DNA from: RGIG990 sp045589455
GTDB taxonomy: Bacteria > Verrucomicrobiota > Kiritimatiellia > RFP12 > UBA3636
Reading direction: 5' to 3'
DNA length: 64,000 nt
Assembly (NCBI GenBank): GCA_045589455.1
Contig: JAZNPC010000092.1
Location: 1 to 64,000, forward strand
Positions 7,050 through 16,871 of this stretch are shown here, piece by piece. The notes below the pieces were generated by a model. It saw only the letters and a program-made list of their open reading frames with translations, was not told where the DNA came from and did no database searches. Made by a program: the position numbers and the translations under genes. Each line of letters opens with the position of its first letter. Within the stretch, counting starts at the first letter, position 1.

Positions 7050-10000
7050 ATGAAAAAAATCATTTCTTTCATTTCGATTCTTGTATTAGCATTAGGCACA
7101 ATAGCAAAAGCAGAGGATGCCCTTCCTCGCCCAGACACCGCTATTGCTGAATTTTTCCGTTCAATGAAATTTACTGTGACGGGATATGAGGGAACAGAGA
7201 CACTTAAAAACTTCCCTGTTCTTGTACGCATTTCAGAAGACACTCCAAAATTCTCTTATAATGAACTCCTTTCAGACACAGGCGAAGACATTTGCTTTAT
7301 CGACATGAACGGGAATCCTCTTGCCTTTGAAAAGGACACCTTTAATCCTAACGGAGAATCTTTGTTCTGGGTTATTATTCCAGAGCTAACTCAAAACACC
7401 GAGTTTGTTATGTGCTACCGTTCATTAACAAGTGGCAAAACAATTTGCCCACAAGATCCTTGGACGGCATACACTGGCGTATGGCACCTTAATGAAACTG
7501 GCAATGGTACAATTACCGTAGCAGACTCAACAGCTAATGAGCTTTATGGAACAACACACTCCACCTCAAAGGCAAAAGCAGATGGTGTAATTGGTGGTGC
7601 TCGATTTATCACAGAAAGTGACTCAAACACCAAACCTACAGACACTGGTATTGTTGTTGACATAGTTAGTGATGAAACAAAGCTTGCTAAGGTTGATGCT
7701 CTAACTCCTGCATTCACCGCTTCTTTTTGGATGCGTCCACAAAAAAGCAAATCAAGATATTGGTACCTTATTAGTAGAAAGGCATCCGACGCTACTCCTG
7801 CATGGGGACTTCAATTCGATAAAGACGATGCTAATTTCTCACCTATGCGTGTCTTTTCTGCAGGTACCACAGACAAAGAATGTGCATGGGCTAATACCCC
7901 AGGAATCAGCAATGGCAAATGGTCAAAGGTTGACCTAATCTACAAAGAAGACGCAACCTATGAGCTTTATATCAACGGCACACGTGTTGTTGAATCTGGT
8001 AAACTTCACAATAATAAACCAGCAGCAAATGGTTCCCATAACCTAGCAATTGGTGGTGGAGTAGGAAATGGCTCAGAAAAAGGAACACGCGGATTATATG
8101 GTGATATGGACGAGGTTCGTTTAAGAGCCTTCAACCCTACTGCAGATTGGGTTGCCGCTGATTATGCAACAGTAACAAATCCAAGCTTTTTAACTTCAGG
8201 AGAAGTAACAATATTTCCTGAATCAACAAACCCAATAGCAGCAATTCTTGAAACCGAGCCTGGCTACACTAACGTAACATCCAAGGTTTTCGTATCTGAC
8301 TTTGGATTAAACGCCTCATCTGTCACCCTCGTATATGAATTAAGCACTAGTGAAGACTTTAGCTCAATTCTTACAGAAATAGCTTATGATGAGCCTATTC
8401 TCCAGCAGGGTGAGCTTTCCATTCCTTTGTCTGGATTAACAACAAATACAACATACTTTGCAAGAATAATTGCAACAAATGATAAAGGTGTTTCAGGAAC
8501 ATCAAGAATCGCTTCCTTTACAACACTAACTCCTGATTATCCTGCTTTCACAGCAAAATATACCATAAATGGTTACACGACCGCAGAAGCAAAAATAACA
8601 CCAACAGACCTTGGTGCAGGTTCTGGTTCTGCAGAAATTTGGCTTGAAGCTTCACTCACAGAAGATTTTTCTGAAATTGCTGCGTCATCAAATCCTGTTG
8701 CCGCAGAAGTAAATAATGAGCAATTACTCACAATAGAAGGCTTGGCTCCTGATACTGTATATTTCTTGCGAGCTAAAATGAAAAACTTCTGGGAAAAAGA
8801 AACAACTGTTTTCATTTATCGCATTCAAACCCGAGATATAGCAGCTTCTGCGAGTGGAATCTTCTGGGAGTTTTCTTCCGACCTCTCTCTTATTGATATT
8901 TCATTTGAGGTAGAAAGGATTTTTGATAATGCAACATGTACAGCTACTCTCTCCTATGGAGGAAAAACAATTAGCACACAAAGCTTTACAGAAGCAGGAA
9001 GCATAAAATGGGAAGCTATTCCAGCAATTGCTCCATCTGCTGAAGCAACTGTGGAACTTTCTGTCAATGTAGATGGTACAACCATTACACAGACATTTCC
9101 AATAACAATCGCTATTGGAACAACAAATGAGTATGTATCTGACATATTTGACTACACCTCTAGTAGTGATGCAATATATGTAAAGCCTGGAGACAAAATA
9201 ACTCTACCAGAAAACATTACCACCAATATGTATATGGCAGGAAACCCATTATTCATATCTGTAGAAGGACGCACTGCTACTGCCCTACGCCCGGGCATAA
9301 CAAGTGTGCACTTTGCATCTACCCCAACAAATGTGCTTCACTCTTTACCTATAATTATTCTTCCTGAGAAAATCTCAGGTGGTGATATTTATATCTTCGA
9401 TGAAACAAGCTCTTCAAGCAATAGTGGCAGAAAGCAATGGCGTAATTCTGACTCTTGGGAAAAGTATGGGAGCGACACACGCGAATCATACCCTAAAAAC
9501 GAAAATGACATAGCTATTATCCCATTCTATACAACAAGATCACAAATACTTGAAATCACTGAGGACATCACATTAGGAGGTCTTTATGTAGGTCAATTCT
9601 GCGACACAAATGCACACCTAACTGTTAATGCTCAAAATCTAAATAACTCAAGGAAGATTTCTTTTAAGAGAACAGATGGCAATCCAGTGCAAATTCAGCT
9701 CTCTTCAAACACAACCGACCTAGACAACAATTATCGAAGAGTTAAATTGATATTCGGAGGCTATCTAAATAATGTGGAATTTTTAACAGACACACATTTA
9801 AGCAGCGGATGGGGAAAAGCTAAAGCACGAGCACATCAAGGCCGTTTCGAATTTAATTCCTTAACAAACACTATTCCTGAAGGTGTAATGGTATCATTGT
9901 ATGATATGGATACACAGGGACAAAATATGTCTACGACATATGACCCAGGTGTATTACATGGTGCAGGTACATTTTGGAATCGTTCATCCGCTATGGTCAA

Positions 10001-11492
10001 AATTTCCAAGAATATTAGCAACTTTACTGGTGTGTTGCGTGCTTCCGGAGGTTACAATGCTCTAGACGAAAGTAGAACTGGTCCATTGTTTATCCGTACA
10101 TCTTCTGCAACAAATTGTTCTTCTGAGGTTATAGGCTGGATTGGAAGAGACACCGATGGAGATCCATTTAGCAGTTTCAATAGGTGCTGTGGATCTTTAG
10201 TTCTTGGATGGAATCACTTCTTTAATGCCAAAGGTCCTCACGACCCATACTTCACCAATAAGGGACTATTGATGCATAATAGTCTATTCATAAATGGTAC
10301 TGAATTTAGTTCCACATGGACAAATATTATCGACTACAGAATTGCAGATAAGCTTACAATAAATGGAGGCTTTAATTTCATTAAATCCAATGCAGGTGAC
10401 AACTATCCTCTAACATGGTTCGAAGCAAAGTCTCTTGAGCATAATGGTAAAGCAACATTACGAATTGATGACACATCACACTATACTCTCGCAAGTACTG
10501 CTACAAAAACAAATCAGGTAACAATTATTAATGGCATTGAATCTCACCTTATTGGTGCAGGAGAAAATCCAGAAGAATCTTCTGCATACTCTATTGTACC
10601 ATGGATTATTTCTCCTGGAGCATCTAATGACAACGGAGATTCTAATCCTATATTTGCTACATTCAATAAGGATAATCGCCTAATTCGTCAAAATTATTCA
10701 AATCAAAATCTTGATGCATATGGAGAAAATGATAATGCATATTGCAGAGACAAGAATATAACCTTAAGTGCAGACACTACATTTAATTCTCTTGTATTAG
10801 AAAATTCAGGCAAATCTCGCACTAAAACACTTGGAGCAGATAAGACACTGACAATTAAATCAGGTGGTTTAATTCTTTACGGAAATAATACAAGCATTGG
10901 TACTGCTGAAGGCGGTATTGAAAATGGAAAGCTTGTTCTTGGCGATGAGAATTTACCAGCATATGTTTGGGCAACTCGCTCATCAGAAGAATCCCCAATC
11001 CAAATCTGGGCAGAGACAACAGCTAAAGGAGGCTTTGTTTTTGCATACACAGGCTTCCTACGACTAGGTGGCAATCAGACTGGCATTGCTAAAGAGATCA
11101 TCGTAAATGCAGGTACTCTAATTTTAGGTAATGCTACTGAGCCATGCTTATTAGCAAATGATTTACCAATTAGCATATATGCAAATGCTGTTCTATCATT
11201 GCCAAATGCAGACTCAACTAAAAACACAATTATTAATTTTGAGGGTTGTGCTGACTGGTATGGAAAGATTGAAATACCTGAAGGTGTTGATGCTTTGTGT
11301 AGGAAAATTTATACTCGCGATTATCCTGAATTCCCTGAATTCATTTCACTAGCTCGCGGCAGATATACTGGTGACGAAGCCACAGCAAAAGCTCTGGATT
11401 GTATTTATGATCCAGTACACTTCTCTGGCTCTGGCACAATAACTGTAACCAGCGACGATACAATTATCCCAACAACTATCATTATTTGGTAA
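7050..11492 (+). CDS. Giant secreted DUF2341/LamG protein with beta-rich C-terminal region
   Basis: A 1480-residue protein with a clear signal peptide (MKKIISFISILVLALGTIAKA). Residues about 25-135 resemble DUF2341 (KNFPVLVRISED, WVIIPELTQNTEFVMCYRS). About 140-350 form a LamG/concanavalin-like jelly-roll (GVWHLNETGNG, FTASFWMRPQ, YELYINGTRV, YGDMDEVRLRAFN). Two or more fibronectin-III-like repeats follow (about 390-610, with TTYFARIIATN and TVYFLRAKMKN). The C-terminal half is rich in short beta strands and Asn/Thr/Ser, with segments like autotransporter-associated strand repeats (NITLSADTTFNSLVLENSG). No PEP-CTERM signal, sortase motif or beta-barrel is seen at its end. Probably a surface or polysaccharide-binding protein; no catalytic residues recognised. 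Strong terminator downstream. Confidence 0.85.
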   Translation: MKKIISFISILVLALGTIAKAEDALPRPDTAIAEFFRSMKFTVTGYEGTETLKNFPVLVRISEDTPKFSYNELLSDTGEDICFIDMNGNPLAFEKDTFNPNGESLFWVIIPELTQNTEFVMCYRSLTSGKTICPQDPWTAYTGVWHLNETGNGTITVADSTANELYGTTHSTSKAKADGVIGGARFITESDSNTKPTDTGIVVDIVSDETKLAKVDALTPAFTASFWMRPQKSKSRYWYLISRKASDATPAWGLQFDKDDANFSPMRVFSAGTTDKECAWANTPGISNGKWSKVDLIYKEDATYELYINGTRVVESGKLHNNKPAANGSHNLAIGGGVGNGSEKGTRGLYGDMDEVRLRAFNPTADWVAADYATVTNPSFLTSGEVTIFPESTNPIAAILETEPGYTNVTSKVFVSDFGLNASSVTLVYELSTSEDFSSILTEIAYDEPILQQGELSIPLSGLTTNTTYFARIIATNDKGVSGTSRIASFTTLTPDYPAFTAKYTINGYTTAEAKITPTDLGAGSGSAEIWLEASLTEDFSEIAASSNPVAAEVNNEQLLTIEGLAPDTVYFLRAKMKNFWEKETTVFIYRIQTRDIAASASGIFWEFSSDLSLIDISFEVERIFDNATCTATLSYGGKTISTQSFTEAGSIKWEAIPAIAPSAEATVELSVNVDGTTITQTFPITIAIGTTNEYVSDIFDYTSSSDAIYVKPGDKITLPENITTNMYMAGNPLFISVEGRTATALRPGITSVHFASTPTNVLHSLPIIILPEKISGGDIYIFDETSSSSNSGRKQWRNSDSWEKYGSDTRESYPKNENDIAIIPFYTTRSQILEITEDITLGGLYVGQFCDTNAHLTVNAQNLNNSRKISFKRTDGNPVQIQLSSNTTDLDNNYRRVKLIFGGYLNNVEFLTDTHLSSGWGKAKARAHQGRFEFNSLTNTIPEGVMVSLYDMDTQGQNMSTTYDPGVLHGAGTFWNRSSAMVKISKNISNFTGVLRASGGYNALDESRTGPLFIRTSSATNCSSEVIGWIGRDTDGDPFSSFNRCCGSLVLGWNHFFNAKGPHDPYFTNKGLLMHNSLFINGTEFSSTWTNIIDYRIADKLTINGGFNFIKSNAGDNYPLTWFEAKSLEHNGKATLRIDDTSHYTLASTATKTNQVTIINGIESHLIGAGENPEESSAYSIVPWIISPGASNDNGDSNPIFATFNKDNRLIRQNYSNQNLDAYGENDNAYCRDKNITLSADTTFNSLVLENSGKSRTKTLGADKTLTIKSGGLILYGNNTSIGTAEGGIENGKLVLGDENLPAYVWATRSSEESPIQIWAETTAKGGFVFAYTGFLRLGGNQTGIAKEIIVNAGTLILGNATEPCLLANDLPISIYANAVLSLPNADSTKNTIINFEGCADWYGKIEIPEGVDALCRKIYTRDYPEFPEFISLARGRYTGDEATAKALDCIYDPVHFSGSGTITVTSDDTIIPTTIIIW

Positions 11493-11514
11493 AGCCAAGT
11501 TTAACTAAATAAAA

Positions 11515-11565
11515 AAACAGCACACCAAGCTATCTAACAAAGCCTGGTGTGCTGTTTATTTTTGT
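11515..11565 (+). terminator. Rho-independent terminator of the large secreted protein gene
   Basis: A 13-bp perfect stem (AAACAGCACACCA at 11515-11527 with TGGTGTGCTGTTT at 11545-11557) is followed by ATTTTTG. The A-run before the stem could also let it work from the other side. Confidence 0.85.
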
Positions 11566-11569
11566 AAAA

Positions 11570-11612
11570 AAGAAAACAAAAAAGGCGATGCTAAAACCTC
11601 AGCATCACCTTT
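11570..11612 (-). terminator. Rho-independent terminator of the sugar oxidoreductase operon
   Basis: On the minus strand AAAGGTGATGCT (11601-11612) pairs with AGCATCGCCTTT (11581-11592), one G-U type mismatch, followed by TTTGTTTTC. It lies about 30 bases past the stop of the Gfo/Idh/MocA gene. Confidence 0.85.
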
Positions 11613-11642
11613 TATATTATCTAAGCTTTTAGTAAGAAGAAA

Positions 11643-12788
11643 TTACTTAATTGCAACTTCCTTACCAGCTGCTGCAGAACGATAGATACCATCAAGCATC
11701 TTCTGTACTGCTAAGCCATCATAGCCAGAAGCATCTAGCTCTGTGCCCTTCAAGCAGCCGTCAACCCAGTTCTGAAGCTTACGAGCAAAGATTGTTTCCC
11801 AATCATTCTTACCAATGAAGTTTGGCTGAGTATTAACCATTAGACCATTGTAGTCTGTATAGATTTCAGCTGTGCTCCACTTGCAACCGCCCTTAGTACC
11901 AACTGCCTCCCAATCATGGATATCTTCCTTGATGTGAGCAGCAAATGAAGACTCAATCTGTAGGATAGCGCCATTCTCGAAACGAATCTGACCAGCAGCA
12001 AAGTCCTCAACTGTATATGTCTTCCAATCCCAACCTGGCCATGTTGACAATGTCTCAGATGGCTTGTTGCCCATATATGTCCATACATTAGCAGATGCAG
12101 CAACTGGTTTTGGGCAACCCATAAACTCATAAGCAGCCTCTAGCATGTGTACGCCAATATCGATTAGAGGACCACCACCCTGAAGCTCCTTCTGACCGAA
12201 TACACCCCAGTTTGGAATACCACGACGACGTAGTGCCTTTACCTTAACGAAGAAAATATCGCCAAATACGCCATTGTCACGAGCCTGGTTCATTGCGAAA
12301 GAAACATCGCGATAACGCTGCTGGAAGCCAACAGATAGCTTTACCTTTGCCTTCTCAGCTGCAGCAATCATCTTCTCGCACTCAGCTGGTGTCATAGCCA
12401 TTGGCTTCTCAACCATAGCATGGCAGCCTGCCTTACATGCATCTACAACTGGCTGCATGTGCAAACCGTTAGGTGTGCAAACATCAACAGCATCTGGCTT
12501 AACCTTCTTTATCATCTCAAGCCAAGCTGTCTCAGAAGTTACCTTGCCAGTCTTCATGTTAACACCGAAAAGATTCTCTTCAGGTACGCCCCACTTATCG
12601 CGCATTACCTCTAGGCGATCCTTTACTATATCTACACCAGCAACAATCTCAACCTCTGGCATATTCTTATATGCATTTAGGTGTGACTGTGCAATACCAC
12701 CGCAACCGATAATTGCAATGCGTAGCTTCTTACCCTTATAGACCTTCTTTGGTCCATCCATCTTTGTTGATACACTTTCGTTTGCCAT
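11643..12788 (-). CDS. Gfo/Idh/MocA family NAD(P)-dependent oxidoreductase
   Basis: A 381-residue oxidoreductase with an N-terminal Rossmann fold (IAIIGCGGIAQSHLNAY, about residues 25-41) and the family's MVEKPMAMTPAECEKMI block, whose EKP lysine is the usual catalytic residue. A C-terminal alpha/beta domain includes GGGPLIDIGVHMLEAAYEFMG. Members oxidise or reduce sugars, inositols or sugar acids at one carbon; the exact substrate is not predictable. It is the last gene of an operon with an SDR and a TIM-barrel isomerase/epimerase, a set typical of sugar or inositol-like catabolism. A strong terminator follows. Confidence 0.93.
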   Translation of the reverse strand: MANESVSTKMDGPKKVYKGKKLRIAIIGCGGIAQSHLNAYKNMPEVEIVAGVDIVKDRLEVMRDKWGVPEENLFGVNMKTGKVTSETAWLEMIKKVKPDAVDVCTPNGLHMQPVVDACKAGCHAMVEKPMAMTPAECEKMIAAAEKAKVKLSVGFQQRYRDVSFAMNQARDNGVFGDIFFVKVKALRRRGIPNWGVFGQKELQGGGPLIDIGVHMLEAAYEFMGCPKPVAASANVWTYMGNKPSETLSTWPGWDWKTYTVEDFAAGQIRFENGAILQIESSFAAHIKEDIHDWEAVGTKGGCKWSTAEIYTDYNGLMVNTQPNFIGKNDWETIFARKLQNWVDGCLKGTELDASGYDGLAVQKMLDGIYRSAAAGKEVAIK

Positions 12789-12820
12789 TTTTATTATTCC
12801 TATTTATTTGTGTTTAAGCC

Positions 12821-12840
12821 TTCGTTAAGAGCGTAACGAA
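12821..12840. other. Small intercistronic hairpin
   Basis: TTCGTTA (12821-12827) and TAACGAA (12834-12840) form a 7-bp stem with a 6-base loop between the isomerase and oxidoreductase genes. No T-tract follows, so it is not called a terminator. Confidence 0.35.
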
Positions 12841-12866
12841 AACCAATGTTATTAAAATAAAACTTT

Positions 12867-13697
12867 TTAAATTAATTCCTTTAGATACTTAACAGTGTCT
12901 GCAATATCTGCATTCTGTCCTTCCTGCTCGCTAATCTCGCGCTCAATGATTAGCTCACCAGTAAAGCCGATCTCCTTTAGCTTTGCAATAAATTCAGGAT
13001 AACGCACCATACCTGTGCCAACCTTTACCTCAGGACCTAGCCACTTACCGTTTGTTGGAACCTTTCCATCCTTTGCATGAACATTGCGGACATACTTTCC
13101 AAATACGTCAAGAGCATCAATTGGATTGCCCTTACCATACATTAGAAGGTTTGCAGGATCTAGATTGATGCCTAGATTTCCTGTGCCAACCTGCTCAATA
13201 TAACGCAATAGAGTTACAGGTGTCTCTTGTCCTGTCTCAAACCAAAATTCTAAGCCTTTACGCTTACAGTAGCTTGCAACCTCAAGAATTGCCTCAGCAA
13301 CATTTACTGCCTCTGCATCTGTCATATTCTCTGGAAGAAAACCACAGTGTGTAATAATTGCAGGAGCACCTAGCTCTACAGCAAAATCTGCCCATTTCTT
13401 TAATGCCTCAATACGTGCCCAACGGAAGGCTGGAGGAACAATGCCAAGAGTAATTGGACCACGCTGAAAATCCCAAGACTGAGGCCCAGGAACACCTGCC
13501 CAAAATGCTGTTACTCTAACGCCCTTTTCAGCAAGCTTCTTTTTATTTGCCTCTGCAATTTCCTTCGTGCATTGGTTCATATTCCAAGAAACTAACTGAC
13601 AGCAATCCAAACCAAAGTTTGCAATTTTATCAATTCCTTTTCCATCATCGGTTAAACCACTCAATACACCGATTGACATTTTCTTTTCTTCTGACAT
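12867..13697 (-). CDS. Sugar phosphate isomerase/epimerase (xylose isomerase-like TIM barrel)
   Basis: A 276-residue TIM barrel of the AP-endonuclease-2/xylose isomerase-like superfamily. Metal-site candidates are Glu in LEFWFETGQE, Asp and Asn in LGINLDPANLLMYG, His in NVHAKDG and the C-terminal Glu in GELIIERE. Family members interconvert keto- or aldo-sugars or inosose. It lies 35 bases downstream of an SDR gene and 78 bases upstream of a Gfo/Idh/MocA oxidoreductase, so the three probably process one carbohydrate. The exact substrate is unknown. Confidence 0.9.
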   Translation of the reverse strand: MSEEKKMSIGVLSGLTDDGKGIDKIANFGLDCCQLVSWNMNQCTKEIAEANKKKLAEKGVRVTAFWAGVPGPQSWDFQRGPITLGIVPPAFRWARIEALKKWADFAVELGAPAIITHCGFLPENMTDAEAVNVAEAILEVASYCKRKGLEFWFETGQETPVTLLRYIEQVGTGNLGINLDPANLLMYGKGNPIDALDVFGKYVRNVHAKDGKVPTNGKWLGPEVKVGTGMVRYPEFIAKLKEIGFTGELIIEREISEQEGQNADIADTVKYLKELI

Positions 13698-13732
13698 ACC
13701 TTTTTCCTTATTTTTTTCAAAAGTTTAAAATA

Positions 13733-14488
13733 TTATAACTGAAAACCACCTGCAACTGCAATATCTGCCCCAACGACATAAGAAGCAGCATCTGAGGCTA
13801 AAAATACCGCAGCTCCAGCACAATCCTCAGCTGCACCAAATCGTCCCGCCGGAATCTTTGATAGAATTTGCTGGGCAAAGGCTTCATCGCTTAGTGTTTT
13901 TGCATTTCTATCTGTATAAATTACACCAGGTGTGATTGTGTTAACCGTAACACCAAATGGTGCAAAATCCGCAGCACAGGTTTTCATTAAATTCAATTGA
14001 GCTGCCTTTGTAGCAGCATAAACACTTAATCTTCCAGCAGGACGCTCTTGATTAACACTACCAATGCTGATGATGCGTCCCCAGCCCTGTTCCTTCATAT
14101 ATGGAACATACTGATTGATAAGCTGGAAGCAAGAGGCAAGATTAGTTCTAAACATTTCTTCAAAGGTTGCAGAATCAAATTCATGCACCTTCATGTAGCA
14201 TTGTGTGGATGCATTTAGAACGAGAATGTCAATGTTTGCGTCACCTTGAAGCTCAAGCTGCTTTTTCATTTCAGCTAATTCATCTGCAGAACCAATTGCT
14301 GAGGTAACCATAGAAACTGACAAGCCTTCTGACTGTGCTTCAGCAACAGCAGAATCTAATGCGCTGGAAGGCTTTGATCCATGCAAAACAACATGAGCAC
14401 CAGCGCGTGCTAGTGCAAATGCGATTGCCCGACCAATTCCCCTGCTTGAGCCTGTAACTAAGGCTTTACGCCCCTTTAACGAAAACAT
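13733..14488 (-). CDS. Short-chain dehydrogenase/reductase
   Basis: A 251-residue classical SDR. The cofactor motif TGSSRGIGRA is at about 12-21; LVLNAST replaces the usual NNAG strand; the active site has the serine in ISIGSVNQE and YAATK (Tyr-x-x-x-Lys); PGVIYTDRN and the terminal VVGADIAVAGGF complete the fold. First gene of a three-gene leftward operon with a sugar isomerase/epimerase and a Gfo/Idh/MocA oxidoreductase, so a sugar or sugar acid is the likely substrate. A perfect 17-bp palindrome lies just upstream of its start. Confidence 0.92.
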   Translation of the reverse strand: MFSLKGRKALVTGSSRGIGRAIAFALARAGAHVVLHGSKPSSALDSAVAEAQSEGLSVSMVTSAIGSADELAEMKKQLELQGDANIDILVLNASTQCYMKVHEFDSATFEEMFRTNLASCFQLINQYVPYMKEQGWGRIISIGSVNQERPAGRLSVYAATKAAQLNLMKTCAADFAPFGVTVNTITPGVIYTDRNAKTLSDEAFAQQILSKIPAGRFGAAEDCAGAAVFLASDAASYVVGADIAVAGGFQL

Positions 14489-14512
14489 TTTTTACTTAAC
14501 CTCTTTAATAAA

Positions 14513-14529
14513 TAATGTTTAAAACATTA
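14513..14529. promoter_or_regulatory. Perfect 17-bp palindrome, candidate operator
   Basis: TAATGTTT-A-AAACATTA is a perfect inverted repeat, 24 bases upstream of the SDR ATG in an otherwise AT-rich 146-base gap. Position and symmetry suit a dimeric repressor of the sugar operon. No matching regulator gene is in the window. Confidence 0.5.
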
Positions 14530-14634
14530 CTCAAAAATTTATATTTATAAATTATCCTTTTATTTGCACATAAAAGTCAAGGATAAAGCAACACTGTTTT
14601 GTTCAACAATTTACTATTTACAAAATTTATAGAA

Positions 14635-16431
14635 CTATTCTGTTGGACCAAGAACTAGGTCTGGAGCAAATTTGACTTCATCGCTATCTAGTTTTTCAAG
14701 CTCAAGAACAATGATTTCATTTACTCCCTTCTTTAATATTGGTGCTGGAACATACAAGGTTTCTGTTGGTCCAATATTCCAATAGCGTCCCAGATTAAAT
14801 CCATTAACCCAAACAACACCCTTTGTTCCTGGACGCAAGATGAAGCAATCTGCAGCCTCTTCAAGCTCAAGCTCTGCCTTATGGAAGGTCGCTGCTTTAT
14901 CTTCAAAAGCACCAAACTCTAAGCCATCAAGTGATGCCATTGGAAGCATATTATACTCCCAATCTCGCTGATGCTGAAGCTCAATAGCAACACAGCCTTG
15001 AATGCCCTTTAGATCTTTACCTATGCGTGGTCCATAATTGATATGACCGCAATTCTCAACCAAGATGTCAAGTCTTGCACCCTCAGGACCAAAATCCGGT
15101 AGAACAACACCATTCTCATGAGACTGAGTGGAGTTTCTAGCTCCAATAAACTCCCCATTCACCCAAACAAGAGCATAGTCATTCACTTTATGCAGACGCA
15201 ACGTTTCTGGCCATCCCTTGCCAGAAATGATTGGCATTGGACCTTCTAGCTTCTTTGTATAATGGATAAAGCCAAAGCTTTCACCTAGCTGCTCCATCGT
15301 TGGTGGATTTCTAGCTTTACCAGACTGTGAAGCGATATTCTTTAAATTACTTAGTAATGAGGCACTTTGTGTGAATTTAATAGGCTTTGGGCAAAGCTTC
15401 TTGCCCTTCTCTATTGGTTTAATGCGTGGATTGTCTGTATATTTAGCAATAACCTTCTGACACTCATAGAACTTCTCTGTTGGGTCACCACATTCATTAA
15501 TTGGAGCCCCATAATCATAGCTTGTAATTGCAGGAGCATACATATTTTCAAAATCGCCATTTGCTCCATTAGTAAAGCCAAAATTTGTTCCTCCATGAAG
15601 CATATAGAAGTTTACATTTGCTCCTGCTGCAAGCATTTTGTCTAGCTCATAAGCAACACCGCCCTCATTCATTCCAGGGTCTCTTGTATGATGCTTTTCT
15701 CCCCAATGATCAAACCAGCCATTCCAAAATTCCATGCAGAACTTTGGTGAATTTGGTCTAAATGCTTCAACATTCTCCCAAGCACGCTCAGAGCCACGTC
15801 CAAAATTAACTGTCACCATTGCCTCTGGGATTGTTCCTCCAAGAAGGAAATGTCCATAATCGCCATCGCTTGTAAATAGAGGAATTTCAATGCCTGCATC
15901 AAGCATTAGCTTACGCAAATACTGGAGATATTCCTTATCATTTGCATAGGAGCCATATTCATTCTCAATCTGCATCAAGATAATTGGACCACCTGCTGTA
16001 TATTGCAAGCGAGCAAGCTTTGGCAGAAGCACATCAAAATAGTTTTTAACTGCGGCCAGATAAGGCTCATTCATACAGCGTAGCTCAATACCTGGCTCAA
16101 CCATTAGCCAACCAGGAATACCACCTGCATCCCATTCAGAGCATATATATGGACCTGGGCGTACAATCATCATAAGACCATGCTCTTGAACTTTTTTAAT
16201 ATAAGCCTCTATATCAAGCATTCCTGAAAAATCAAACTCACCCTTATGCAATTCATGAAGATTCCATGGCACATACGTTTCTATGCAATTAACACCCATA
16301 GCAACTGCCTTATCTAGGCGGTCGTCCCATAAATCTGGATGAATACGAAAATAATGCATAGCACCGGAAATAATTCGTGTCGGCTTACCATCCACTAATA
16401 TTTTATCCTCGCGGATTTCTACTGTGCTCAT
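14635..16431 (-). CDS. Beta-galactosidase, glycoside hydrolase family 35
   Basis: A 598-residue GH35 enzyme that removes terminal beta-galactose by a retaining mechanism. The TIM barrel begins with GAMHYFRIHPDLWDDRL and has VNCIETYVPWNLHE and RPGPYICSEWDAGGIPGWL. The acid/base is Glu158 in MQIENEYG and the nucleophile Glu234 in FCMEFWNGWFDHWG. C-terminal beta-sandwich domains resemble galactose-binding folds (WVNGEFIGARN, WVNGFNLGRYWNIGP). There is no signal peptide, so it probably acts in the cytoplasm on imported oligosaccharides. It reads toward the SDR operon 146 bases downstream. A short dyad TGCCA/TGGCA (16476-16489) lies upstream of its start. Confidence 0.95.
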   Translation of the reverse strand: MSTVEIREDKILVDGKPTRIISGAMHYFRIHPDLWDDRLDKAVAMGVNCIETYVPWNLHELHKGEFDFSGMLDIEAYIKKVQEHGLMMIVRPGPYICSEWDAGGIPGWLMVEPGIELRCMNEPYLAAVKNYFDVLLPKLARLQYTAGGPIILMQIENEYGSYANDKEYLQYLRKLMLDAGIEIPLFTSDGDYGHFLLGGTIPEAMVTVNFGRGSERAWENVEAFRPNSPKFCMEFWNGWFDHWGEKHHTRDPGMNEGGVAYELDKMLAAGANVNFYMLHGGTNFGFTNGANGDFENMYAPAITSYDYGAPINECGDPTEKFYECQKVIAKYTDNPRIKPIEKGKKLCPKPIKFTQSASLLSNLKNIASQSGKARNPPTMEQLGESFGFIHYTKKLEGPMPIISGKGWPETLRLHKVNDYALVWVNGEFIGARNSTQSHENGVVLPDFGPEGARLDILVENCGHINYGPRIGKDLKGIQGCVAIELQHQRDWEYNMLPMASLDGLEFGAFEDKAATFHKAELELEEAADCFILRPGTKGVVWVNGFNLGRYWNIGPTETLYVPAPILKKGVNEIIVLELEKLDSDEVKFAPDLVLGPTE

Positions 16432-16512
16432 ATATGTTTCCCTTATTTTGTCTTTAATAAATTTCTCTTACACCGTGCCACAAATGGCATTGTTTACCAC
16501 CACTACAGGCTA

Positions 16513-16857
16513 TTATTCTTTATTCCACTTTTCTTTTGCCTCTTCAAAGCCACCAAGATTATACATATTGGTGTAGCCGAGACCTGACAGTATTTCCATA
16601 GCTACACCAACCCTGCGTCCACTTCGGCAATACATGTAAATAGGGGTTGATTTATCTGGCACAACCTCAGCAATATTATTTCCAATAATATCGTGTGAGA
16701 TATTTACTGCGCCCTCAATATGCCCAGAAGCAAATTCTTCTGGAGTGCGAACGTCAATTAAAACTCCATTTTTGTCTAACATAACATCCTCCTTACTGAA
16801 ATTGCATCCAACACAAAAGCAAACAATGAATAAGCCTATTGCAAAAAATTTCTTCAT
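16513..16857 (-). CDS. Rhodanese-like lipoprotein
   Basis: A 114-residue single-domain rhodanese. It starts with a lipoprotein signal peptide (MKKFFAIGLFIVC..) ending in a lipobox-like CVGC, then VLIDVRTPEEFASGHIEGAVNI and the active-site loop CRSGRR, whose cysteine would carry the persulfide sulfur, and ends with NMYNLGGFEEAKEKW. ATG 16857 is preferred over a GTG nine bases earlier. It follows the DUF4153 gene by 14 bases and is probably cotranscribed. The role is likely periplasmic sulfur or thiol handling; the substrate is unknown. Confidence 0.88.
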   Translation of the reverse strand: MKKFFAIGLFIVCFCVGCNFSKEDVMLDKNGVLIDVRTPEEFASGHIEGAVNISHDIIGNNIAEVVPDKSTPIYMYCRSGRRVGVAMEILSGLGYTNMYNLGGFEEAKEKWNKE

Positions 16858-16871
16858 AGCACACACTTAAA

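Noticed and set aside
6950..7243. 97-codon antisense frame upstream of the giant secreted protein
   Set aside because: Overlaps the signal peptide and DUF2341 coding sequence of a strongly supported gene.
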